This document shows, in pieces, positions 10,861 to 23,100 of a stretch of 64,000 nt of DNA. The translations under genes and the position numbers were made by a program. The DNA is from Helochares maculicollis (lineage: Eukaryota; Arthropoda; Insecta; Coleoptera; Hydrophilidae). Where the stretch lies: positions 1-64,000 of the forward strand of contig JAWQRO010000016.1 of NCBI GenBank assembly GCA_033557835.1, in the 5' to 3' direction. A model generated the notes under the pieces. That model was not told the origin of the DNA, did not search any database, and worked only from the letters and a program-made list of their open reading frames with translations. Each line of letters begins with the position of its first letter. Within the stretch, counting starts at the first letter, position 1.

Positions 10861-12770
10861 CAGTAAATAGATAGGTAGTTTCAAACTAAACCAACTCCGC
10901 AGTGGGTGCTTACCATTCGCTCTATTTATTATTCATTTGCCATTTCCAAGTTTAAACGGGTAGTTCGTCACGTTTCCACGAACGTTTGGGACTTTCGTTT
11001 AAGTGATTTTTTCGAGCCGACCTGGCTTTGAATATTCAACAGGTATTTACTGATTTGAGATTGACAGCACTGATTTCGTAGTTTTTCCCAAGTGCACACT
11101 TAAATATTTTTTTTTTTTCACTTCTAAGGCTTTGTTTGATGTAGCTGAATAAGCACGGTTTGAATAAAGGCCATGAAAGCAAATAATTTGGGCAATCAAG
11201 CCCCTTCATAACGTAATGCGATGATGGGATGAAGCTAATCTTTTTTATGTTTGCGTGCCCCACTCGGCTTTGTTTGAATTATACTTGCTACATTAATAGA
11301 AGCATTAGGTTCAATACGTTCAATGAAGCCAAAAATAAAAATGTTTCGTTTGATGTTTCGCTTGGCGCCAACAAACACCCACTCGAAAGACCTAGAAATG
11401 CTTAGGCAACCGCTTAAGCACCGTTTATTTATTGTATTTGCATAAGGTAGTGGATTTTCAAACCACGTATTACTTATTTCCATATTTCTCCAAGCCATAT
11501 TCATTTAAAATGACATAACGTAGTCGACCTTCACTTAGAAATTATGTAGATTTATTTGAATATTCTCTGCTTCACTAGAATTTATACCTTATTTGCTTTT
11601 CCATTAAAATGCGGAGATAAGTCCGGTGTACGCGTTGCGTACCCATTAGTATCTAAAAAAGCATTTGAATAATATTCTGACCGACCTTCCAATTAGCAAA
11701 CAGAACTCAAAATATTTACAATTTACAAATACGCATTGAGAATTTAGATGTACTAAAAGTTAAGCAGTAGGAAATAATTTGCAAATTTTTATCGTTTCCA
11801 GATACGAACTCGCTGGTACCTTTCAATTTGGCTCCAAGTCGTTATTAATTATGTAAATAAATTTGTTGCATTTGCCGCGAGATATCAAAATTTTTTTGCT
11901 GGTTTCCTTGAGTGAATGCGTTTTTCTAGTCATTAAGCCGTCATTTCTAAACGTTTTTCTAATATCATTTCGAGGTGTTTTACAATAATCATTTTGAGCT
12001 GTCTTTAGATTATCATTTAGAAGCATTTTTCAATTACAATTTAGTCATTTTTTAACTATGAGGCTTAAGCCGTTTAAAAGCTCAACCTTAATTTCATTGA
12101 GAGACACAGATAAATTTAGATAGGATTTAATTTTCTTCGTTTTATTTTTAAGTAATTATTCTTAATGTTGTCTATTATTTATTCTGGTAAATCGTAGCTG
12201 AGATGTAAGTAACTGTTCTCCTTGGCATTTTTGCTACTCGCAATCAGTTTTGGCCAAGCCTCAGTTGAATCGTAGTGACCAAGTTCAATTTTAAATAGCA
12301 GGTTAGATTTCCATTTATAATATTATATTCATTTGCAACTTCTTCATTGGCTTCTCTCAAACAAATGCGTGTATTTAAGAAAGTTACTATGATATTTACA
12401 TTGCTGTATTGACTTACAATTTTAACAAGGTGAATTAATTATTTATTTGTTACATAATGCAATATTTCATTTAATATTTGCTCTTTTTGGGTAGTAAAAT
12501 TAAAGAAAATGAGCATCCTGACACTACTTGTATTAACCGAATAATGTTACTGGTTCCATCTATCAAATCAATAGCAATACATAAAAAAGTATACACAATA
12601 CAATTTGGTAAATGGACAAACATAATGTAGTTAACTACTACATGGCTTGCGTTTAAATATTGTATAATTTTAGATTTATTTATTTTGCTCACAATATTTG
12701 CCCATAACTGAATAAAGTTCATGATGTTTATTTTGGTTTGCGAGATTAATAAAATCTGCGTTCTTTTCAG

Positions 12771-12881
12771 ATGATTCCGTTCATGTGAATAGCCCCAGAG
12801 AAAACGGTGTTTTATCGCAAAGATCGACGCTTTCATCTAATTGCAGTACTGCATCCACACCTTCCACTCTAGATTCGAAAA
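12771..12881 (+). CDS. CAP: CAP long-isoform exon (111 nt)
   Basis: The acceptor tgcgttcttttcag is strong and the donor is gtaaga. It encodes, after the split Asp, DSVHVNSPRENGVLSQRSTL, continuing to SSNCSTASTPSTLDSK, a Ser/Thr-rich disordered segment. Length is divisible by three with phase 1 at both ends. The leftover A joins GA at 17181 to make Arg and enters exactly the open frame of the giant exon, which is the main evidence that these small exons belong to the same gene. Confidence 0.75.
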
Positions 12882-15800
12882 GTAAGATTTTTAATTTTTT
12901 TTGTTTACCATAATGCTGCTAGTTAGATGTACAAGGTGTTCAAAGAAACCATTGCTATCACCATTTTCTTTAAGGGATAATATTTTTCAAAAGACCATGT
13001 CTTCGTAAATATGCTCCTTCTGCAGTTACAGTACAGCAATATTGTGATATTTACGGTTTTATCGAAATATTTTGTTTACATCATGGTATTATTATAATTG
13101 TATCCTGTTTATTGTAACGTCCGGCTATTTTAGTTGGTGGTTATAATCGTGACCGATCAATATGCAGGTGCATTCTAATCTAAAATCTAAGGTATGTTTT
13201 ATACTTAATAGGAAATGATTGCTTTAATCTAGCGGTCATCTATATAAATAAACAATAGTCTAAAAATGTGTAATTACTGGCAAAGAAAAGCCGTTTTAAT
13301 AAATGCCCTAGAAATAACTATAGCAACAATAATTTTCTTATATAATTCTGTAGATTCGTAAAACTCCCTGAGGACTTTCTAGAATTTGCAGGTATATTTT
13401 TTTAAATACGTTTCTCTATATTATGCTTGTTGTAAAAACAATCCATATTCACATTCAATAGAAAGCTAGTATTTTTGTGTTAATTATACATCATTCAAAT
13501 ACACAGTAAGAACAGTTATGTTATGAAGCTTAGTAATTGTTGTATTATATTTTATATATTCTACCTTTGCATGTCACTGTATGAGCTATTGTCAATCTTT
13601 TTTTTTCTTATTAACAGGAAGGACATCTAGTTATACAATTTGTTTCTTTTGTGACCCAATATGTTCAAAATATATTAACATATAATATGAAATACCTAAA
13701 TTTTCAAGTATTTCTGCTTTTGAATTCTTAAGTTAACTTTAGCATAATTTTTTTCTTTACCTGACATATATTATTAGACTTTCATCCTTTAGAACAAAAG
13801 GTACGATATTTTTCTGCAGAAAATATAGAATAAATTTTAATCCATGACTGACATGAATAACTTTTTTTCTCTCAAATCTGACTACTAATGAGCTGCAAGC
13901 ACACCAGCATACTTCTTAATTTTCATGTTCACAAACAAAGTTTCTATACAGTGTTTCTACAAAAGTATTGATAAGAAATTTGTAAATTTATTTATTCAGA
14001 TATTTTTAAACGCAACAGGTGCAGATGTTTATTCAATATGTCAAAAGTGTACATTAATATTTCTATATTGTATATGTAAAAATTGTCACAAAGTATATAA
14101 AAAACATTGAAACTGTATTCTAGTTTCTACATATTTCAAATGTTTGCAGACTGCATTAAACTTAAAATAGAAAATATTAAAAATTCTTGTATGAAACCGT
14201 CTGCCTGGCAGCGATAGGAGGGAGCTATAAAAATTTTATTGTAAACAATATGAAAAATACATCACGAACTACAAAAATCTTAATATTGTGTACGGTACTA
14301 ACAAGTTCTTAAAGAAACGCCTTTGTTTTAAGATAATCACAGTACAGCACTTAAAATAGAAGAGAAGCAAAACGTAGCCAATGCATATATTGAAATGTAT
14401 CCAAAGAATTCAATGAAAAAAATAGCAACTGTTAATAATAATATTATTGGAAAAAACCAAGAAGTGAAGAAGCGCAAACATCATCAAAATTAGATCTCTA
14501 TCAACAGAAAATTTTTATTCAGTTTGGTGAGATTGCTAACAAAATCATATATTTTGAACGAATACCACACAGCGCCATAATCATTTTAGATGTGTAGATT
14601 GAATAATTAATTAAACTGAATTGTGCAATTGAAGGCAAGCAATTTCAATTGACAAACCTTTAAGAAATTGTTGTAAGCTATTATAGTATTAGACCTAATA
14701 ATTTAGATCATTGTTGGAGCTGGGTTAGAATGCGTTATAGCATCCACCATACCGTCCACGCATAACACTACCAGATTATAATTTATTTAAAATTTTGTAA
14801 AGCTTATTAAATTGTAAACTTAATAGTAAATTTTACAGTCAAATTGCAATTGCTGAGCTGTTTTATGAATTGTTTTGCACCCTGAAAAGTGGCTTAAGGG
14901 GAACCATAGCAATAAAAACATATTAAAATTTATAAATAATATTTTGTTGTGTGAAATATATATCTTATTTTTTTAGACTATCTATGCATTTTTGATTCGC
15001 TATTAAACTAAAGTAGGAAAGCTCTCTACTTCAAATTATTTAAGTAAAATTATTTACTTACTACTAGAAATTTGAAGTACAATATAAATTTAATTATTTA
15101 ACGATTATAAACCCAACCCAAAGACCACACATTACAAAAAAATCCACTTCAAGGTGAACCTGACCTTATCGGAATAGCGGACTTCTATAGCAATATTTTG
15201 AAAACTTACTCTTTTTATTAAGTGGAGTAAGCGAATTGTAAAAAAAATGTTTTGCTATTATTATCAACGGATTTTTGGCTGGGTACTTAAATATAAAAGA
15301 GATTATATATTAATTTTAAATGAACTTTTGGGTTATATGACAAGCTAAGAAATATAATATTAAATATTCATCAACAAACAAATTAAGAGATTTTTTTAGT
15401 AGCATCAAAATATTTTTGGCAATACCATATGAAAAAGATCAAGAAATCGCCATAACTCCCCTGCCTGGCGGTGTATGTTTCTGCTTTTAATAATTAAAAA
15501 ATTGAATTTATCTCAATATTTTAAATATTACTTATATAAGGAAGATAATAATTTCTAAAACGTTTACCTTAAATAGGAAAAATAAAAATATAGTTGATAT
15601 TTATACAACAGTTACAACTTGCCTATTTCTCCATAAATTTTCTCGGGGAACATCAAATCTCAGTGTTTGTAAGAATAGTTTTTTTAGTAATGATAAGATT
15701 TTATTTTCTCAAACCTCAAGAAAAGCTTTACGCTTAACAATACTAAAGAATATACTAAAAATATATACAATAAAGAGAAACTCGGATATGTCATTTTCAA

Positions 15801-17180
15801 TTTGATTATTTAATAACAATAGCAGATGTAACTCAATATAAATTTATATATCAGCTAGTGGTTAGGCGAAATAAACCAATCCGAAGTGGAAATATTTGTT
15901 GGCATGCTTTTGGTCTTGAGTACTCAATTCATTGTTTCTATAAAATTTATAAGTTAATTTATAAATACACTCAAATATAAACCTTCCTTAGATTTTAATT
16001 TATTCCCTGTGAAAATTATCATGTTAAACTTATGTTCCGTAATCCTAAATATTATATCAATTTAGCAATATATAATCCATGTGTTGGATTATCCATAATT
16101 TATATATCCTTCTTGAAATAATTGTATAGTTTGTTCAAAGCTTTAACATAGCAAAGTTGTTGTTTTATTTTTTAAGTTTCGAGAGAATGTTTTGAAGTCT
16201 AAATTTATAAATTTTAAAGCTGTTACGAAATGTTTAAATTGTATTTATACATAAAGCACATCTGCTTGGTGTATCAGTCGTAGTCTTGCAATTACATCAG
16301 TATGTTTGGAGGTTTCTTAGAAGAGCCATATCACATATGACGGTATTTAGTCGTTATAATGCAACCATTTCCTCGTGTGTATGAAAATTTTACGTTAACT
16401 ACTGATTTCAGTGAAAATATCTGTCCTCTTGTAAATTGATACATTGTACCTAATTGAAAATCATACAAGCTGTTCAAGTCACTATTCATTTCATATGAAA
16501 AGAAGTAACTTTTTTGCTAAAGAAATTAAAGTGAAGTAGCAGCAGCTAGTAAATTTCTTAAAGTACTCTTTCAGTCTATCGATAATGCCATATCAGTAAT
16601 ATTATTATTTTCCTGGAATAAAACCAATAAAGGAGCACCAAAATAAATGTAGTGATTAAATCACAATCAATCATAACTAAAACGATTTTAATGTCCCATT
16701 AATAAAATCTGGTGATAACGTCGTAAAAATGAACACCTTATACATCGCCTCTATGTTGTGGCGCTTTACGGAGGAAATAATCTATGTTTACAAAACCTTA
16801 AAAATAAGCAAACATTTAAATTGTCTGAATAGAATGCTCTTATCAGTAGCTACATTATTCAATGCATCAATTTGCTTTAACCAGTCATTTTGAACGTAGC
16901 TGTTCCATAAAATTAGTGTACGTAAACTGTTACGGTATTTAAGGTGCTTTAACCTTCCTTCGCAACACCATTCTCGCAAATCCCGACTTTTCTTACGTGA
17001 CGGAAAAATTAGTGCAATCGATAACGTTCCCAATTCGCCAACTAAAATCAATGCTAATAGGCTTGAATCTCCCGTTTCCATTAAAATAGGGGCTGTACTA
17101 ATAACAAAAGTGCCGCTTCGACCTTTATAGATGTATCCTATACACCTCAACTTCCTCTGTAATGCCGGCGTTTCACTTAG
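12882..17180. other. Intron; one long antisense open frame near its end
   Basis: Very AT-rich with no repeats or recognisable genes except the 120-codon minus-strand open frame at 16788-17150, which is listed separately. Confidence 0.45.
16788..17150 (-). other. Possible minus-strand coding fragment, hydrophobic then basic
   Basis: The frame is open for 120 codons and ends at the left. Its first codon is TTG; the first ATG comes about 24 codons in. The translation has a hydrophobic run (LLALILVGELGTLSIALIF) followed by basic residues (PSRKKSRDLREWCCEGRLKH), which looks like one membrane segment with a cytoplasmic tail. It abuts the acceptor of the giant CAP exon on the opposite strand. Long frames are rare in this AT-rich intron, so it may be a broken gene fragment, or it may be chance. 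I do not recognise a family. Confidence 0.2.
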
Positions 17181-20100
17181 GAGGGGCAGAGGAAGACTAT
17201 TATGAAAACGCCGGACCGTCTAATGATAACACCGACGCTATAGAACCGATACCTAATACGCTCAACGCTGTAATGGCTGATAACACAACATCAAGGTCTC
17301 GCAAACGGCGAAACAGAAAGAAAACGAAAAAGTCAGTATCAGGCGATGGTTCCACCTGCTCTGATATGTCAGAAGAAAACTCACCCGCAAGCGGCAACTA
17401 CGAGCAATCCGACAATCCTTTCACCTTTAACTTGCAGACTTCAGACATTAAAACTCAACAGACGGAAAGTGAGGTAAATAAAGCGAAAACAAGTGTAAAC
17501 GTTCAAGTGCAAAAAATAGTGCGCGAGGAATACAGGGTGGAATCGCCCAGCTTCAGCAAAACGGTCCAGAAAACTGGGTCGAATGTGATAAAGAGCCGAA
17601 GTTTAGACGACGAAGAGGGCTTCCACATCACGGAGCTCTCAGAGAACAGCGAGTCCGAAGACAAAGCCCTGGAATGCAGCGCCATTATCTCAGAAGCTGA
17701 CTCAGACGTGGAATGGGAAAAAACGGAAACGCTAACGAATCGACCCGAGACGCAAAAAACATCCATTAGCACGCTCGTGCTAGAACTTCAGGAGCACGAT
17801 ACGTCCGAAACTTCAACCATCTCTCCAGAAGATGAGCTGCATTTACGTCACTTCCTAGAAGGCCTTCACTTGGTAAGTTCTCCAGAAGAAGCCAGCAGCA
17901 AAGTGCACGACAAGAAAACGGCGCAAGATGTCAAAGTGAAACGAGCTAAAAAACGCGAAGAATTACAACAATACTTCATCCCAGTGTACCAAAACCCCCG
18001 ATATTTAGATGCTATTAGTGAGGAAAGTAGTGATTTGAGTGACCGTGAGTCCAAGCTGAAGATCGCTTTACAAGAATGTTCGTCTAGCAGTACCATAGGA
18101 CAAGAAGATTTTGCAGATACTGAAAAAGCAGTCTTGGAATATACTCGCCCTTCAGCAAATCCTATTATCATCGAAACAAATACTGCGCCGTCTGGGACTG
18201 AAAACATACCTATTGCTTCAACAAGCGGAACAAGTATGTCTGAACGTGCAGTAGCTTCTAGTAAAGAAATAAGTGCTTCAAGTGGAATAACAACAGGTAC
18301 TTCAAGTGATCTCGTAAGAACAATATCGGAAGTAACTATAAAAAACAATGAAAAGTCTACAAGAAGTCTAGAAGTTCGAGAGATTCCGCAGCAAGGACTG
18401 AAAATGAACTTAACAGATGACAAAAATAGCCACAATCCTACTTCTAAACTAGCCAAACCACCCCTTAATGTGAAAAGCTCCAAAGTGAAGTCCATAATAG
18501 ACGCGACGAAACTGCAGAAGCGCATGCAATCGCACTTCCAATGCCCTATTAACGAAATGACTGTCTTAGTAGAAACCAAAATGGTAGAAACCCCCACAAC
18601 AGTGACTGACAGCATTTCTAAGAGTAATTTTGCCGAAGCCAGTTCTAGCGTCGAGATAGTGTATCTAGAAGACAGTTCGGCTAGTGAGTCTTGTGATGAC
18701 GAAAACATTGAAACAGAAACGGACGAAGATCATTTAAGCACGCATCCTCAATCTAGCAGTGATAGCATTTTCAACGAAGGAGTGGTGATAGAAAGTTTAT
18801 CCACTAGTCAAAGCGAAGGAATTGATGAGCAATCTCGTAGTACTCGCAGCAGTAGCAAAACTCCTACCAATGAAGATGAGCGTGAGGAAGGCGATGGTAA
18901 AATTAAGAACGAGGGAAGTGAAGAATCCAATATCAAGTCGAAACATGAAAACTTACCCGAGGCTGATGGACGAAATTTAGAATTTTCAAGCTCTTCAACT
19001 CTCTTACATTCTGCAAGTGAGTTAAAAGTTTCAGGCCATGTGCAATCTGAAAGTTCTGTAGAAAATCCTAGTCCTCTGCAATTTCCATACCGATATTCTA
19101 GCTTGATAAACTCTGTAACTACATCGAGTCCATTACAATCTCCAAGTAAAAAGAGTCAACATTTCTTCAGCTTGGAAGGCGAAAAAATTGTGTTGATTAC
19201 ACCAGGAAACAAAGTTGCAGAAACTGATGCAAGTAGTGATACTTATATACATTCCAACGATGAATCACACCAAGATTATAACATCATTCAAAGCAAACAA
19301 ATATTGGGTAACAGCAACGAAAACACCGAAAACTATATTGAAGTGAATAAACCACAAAATAATGCTGAAACGCCAAAAGAAAGTATAAAGGGGAATACAA
19401 CAGTTACTTTTGACAAAATTCACCAAGGTGTCCTCGAAGATGTGAAATCAGTAGCAGCTGAGGCACGTTTAGAACAAGACGAAGCAACTCGAGAATTAGT
19501 TAAGCAAAATCTTGAAACCAAAGAGTGTCAAGAAGATGTCATATGTCTAGTTGGTGAGAAATTTGTAAAAGCAGAACTTTCGCGAAAAGCTGAAACAAAA
19601 CCAGAAGTTGAAACGCAACCGCAAGTGAAAACATGTCCAAAAATTGAGACGTGCCAACAAGTAATAGGTGAAAATATTCTTGAAATTGGATACCAAAGTC
19701 AACAGGCAGAATCACAAAGAATTGAAAGTATAGAAGAAAATCTTGAAGCTTTGACAACAGTTCAAAAAACTTCTCCTTGTAGCTCCGCTGTAACTTCCCA
19801 TGACAACTCTTATAAAACTAATAAATCTGCTTTGAACTCCGCGGAATTTTCATATGCAACTAGTGGAATTCATAAAGAAACAAAACAGAAAAGCAAAGAA
19901 GATAGTTATGAAAAACCCCAGAAAAATCTTGAAGAAATTGCAACTGTTACAAATGAATCTGAAGAAATTCCTAGAAGATATAGGCACGAGTGCTTTCAAG
20001 AAACTGACAGTGCTACTTGTGAAAACGTTGCCGAAATTCAAGAACATTTGGAAATATCCCAAGAAATTTTAATACATGATCCTTTTAAAACCCCTCAAAC

Positions 20101-23100
20101 TACTTTCAAAATGGCACAAGAAAAAACCGTTAGCGATGATTTGCACCAATTTTCTGAAGTGACAAGACAAAAGCAAGCCATAAGAAATGAAATTGATGAT
20201 ATAATATCCGACGCAACAAAATCAGTAATGCGAAACCCAAAGACTTTGAGATATGAGCGCATCATTCCTATAGAACTCGAAAGCAGTACGATTAAACAAA
20301 ATGAAAGGTTTGTTCCTGTAAAACTCTTAAAAGAAAACCAGCGAGGTAGCCTCGACGAAAAAGATATTGAATACGAAGAATGTCTTATTCCACTGAAAAG
20401 GAAGGAGGAATGCTCAAGTTTGCAAAAGGATGCCTCCAATGCTAAAGATTTTTCAAGTCAAGATCAGCAACATTTTAATAGGAAAAATGTGCAATATAAA
20501 ATACCCTATACTGATTCTAAAGAACACATTTATACCAACATAGATATATCTGCTATTAAAACTACTGAGTTTAAAAAAGAACAAATAAATGCAAACGAAG
20601 GTCGATTAAACGCGCACCTAAGACAATCAAATGGAAAAAATGTAGAGAAAGAAGTCATTATCCCCATTTGTATTGAAATGCATGGTCAAGCTGAAGCTGC
20701 ACTTACACCAAAAGAAATCATTCATCCAATTCAAATTGAACAACCTCCAATCAGACCAGCAAGAAAGAAACAAGGGAGAAGTACTAAAGCGCCGGAACAT
20801 ATTTTATCCAAGCTCGAAGCATTCTTACTAAAATCCAATAGCCAGCTTCAAACTAACGTTTTCAAAGCAGAACAAAATCACTTTTCTCAAGAAAAATCTG
20901 TTGCATATTTGTCCTCAACCTCGGGAGAAATAAACCAAACTGAAGTAAGAATCGTACCAATAAGTCAAGACGATGTAATAAGTCAATTGACTCCACCTCC
21001 TACCCCTGATAATACAACACCAAAAAGCGACATTTCTGAAGACCAATCCTCAAGTGAAGAACACGACGAATTCTGGAAACATGCTTCCATCTTACTAGAC
21101 CATGGAAATGTGTTCCAATTACGGTGCCTTGCTAAAGATGCTCGTTTTGTCTTATTACCTCATAGTATGAAACAAAAAATCTCCAGTAAATTGCACCATG
21201 GAAGTGAAATCGAAAATCAAACAAAATGTGACGAACTTAAACATTTCAAAAATGAAGAAATATCGGTAGCGTCTGACCAGTCTAGACGATCATTGAAATC
21301 TACTACTCAACTTAAAGATCAACGAAATCACCCTTATGCAAATACTCAGAAACATCTACATCTTGTAGATACTCCGAAGGTCCACTGTGAACATCCACAA
21401 GAAATACAACCTGTACCATACAAAATATCGACAGAAGAGAATAACAAAGTTTACATTGATGCCCTAAAGCATGATCAACTTACTTCCGCAGAAGCAGAAG
21501 AGTTCCTACTTAAAGACTTACAACAAGCCACCTGCTACGTAAACGCTTTAACTCCTCCTCCTCCATCTCGATCGCCCTCTATGGCGAGCGACAGCAGTAG
21601 CAGTATGGGAGCGTCACAAATCACAGTCCAATACAATCCCATGACCTCTTCTTCAATCGGTGACATAGCGTCTATTCTAAAAGAAGAAGAAAAGTCTAAA
21701 CTCACACTTCCGTTGAAGAATCCGCTGCAACTCAAGGAACTCTGCCTGAAGAACCTGATGTCCCTTCCATTCGGTGCAGATATTTTAGAGGAATTGGCAG
21801 ATGTATCCAAGAGCCTTCAGGATGTGACTTGTGCCAGCAAAGCTACCAATCAACCCATTCCGATATCCGTGCAAGCCAGTATTGTCGCTCAAAAATTACC
21901 TGCTTTTATATCGAAACTGGAGTTGGAAAAATCTTTTAAGGAATCTAACGAAGGTTTTGATGTTCCAGTAAACGCAGTTTTATCAGGCACCATGCCTGAG
22001 TACCCAAATAATGAGACGAAGGACAGTTGGGTAGGGCTTCCTACTGAACAAGATCCTAAAGTCCTTATGTGCTTATCGCCTACTCAGAAGGAAGAATTGG
22101 ATCGAATGAAGAGAGTTCCTAAAGAAGCAGATAAACTTCTAGATCTCCATGAGAAATACTCTAACCGACGTGGTTACCATGAAGAAATCACAGAAACCAG
22201 CACTACGGAATCGAAAACTACAAGTGATGTTACCATTTCTTCAGTCAGTAGAACTTGGGGTGATGGACAGGCGCCGTCCTCAAAAGTTTGGAATGAAGAA
22301 CAGCCAAATGAAACTGGACAACCATTCTCACCAGTTAACAAAAGTTGGAACAATGGACAGCCTTCCACTTCAAAACGAAACACTTGGAGTGCTGGGCAAC
22401 CACCTTCTTCAACAATCAATAACTGGAGTGATAGACAGTCACCGTTATTCCGCAGCAGTTGGAGTGATGGTAAACCGCCCTCATCAATTGAAAAAACTTG
22501 GAATGAAAATAAAAATTCTGCAAGTTTAGAAGGAGGTACCCAGAAGCTGTTATCAATAATTAAGGAAGACCAAGCTACTGGAATCGAGAATAAAACTACT
22601 CCTAAGCTTTTGTCTATTATTAAAGAGTCTAGTTCAAGTGTTAAAAAGCGTGAACCTACTCCGGAAGATCAATTTCTTTATTACGAAGCTCGAGATTCTA
22701 GTCGTCAAAGAACCGCTCCTCCTCCGTTCCAAAGAAGCTACAGCAGCACACTTCCTCGGGAATTAAGCCAAGCTCGTTTAAAAGCCAGGGACTTATCTGA
22801 ATGGCTGCATTTGGCTCGAGAAAAAAGCACAAGTGATTCTAATTTAGCTTGGTCCGAGCCATTCCCTGACTTTAATATACGTCCGGCAGTCAGTGCTTGG
22901 CATTTAAATACTAATCCCGAACGAGAGCTGTACCACCCAGGCTTTCCCCGCCATGGATTCTCTTTGCCCTATCAGCAAAATTTCATTAATAGGCGCGCCA
23001 GTCTTCCCCAAGAATTTTTCGAGCGTCAAATGGAGTATATTCTACGGAAAGAGCAAGAAATTCAAGAAGAGCTCGATCGCCTAGAAGCGGAAAAGCGACG

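Larger units (their letters stand above)
4283..12770. other. Large intron with mariner relic, microsatellite and hairpins
   Basis: This 8.5-kb intron contains an unrecognised coding-like patch (4740-5242), a nested palindrome (5948-5987), a GC-rich hairpin (about 6955-6987), a (TATAA)n microsatellite (8114-8239), a decayed mariner transposase (8480-9215) and a GC-rich patch at about 10735-10860. The rest is AT-rich with only short, random-looking frames. Confidence 0.5.

Noticed and set aside
17866..18708. 280-codon minus-strand open frame
   Set aside because: It lies antisense within the giant CAP exon. The sense frame is open for 2,400 codons with repeated motifs and correct splice phase, so this is a shadow.
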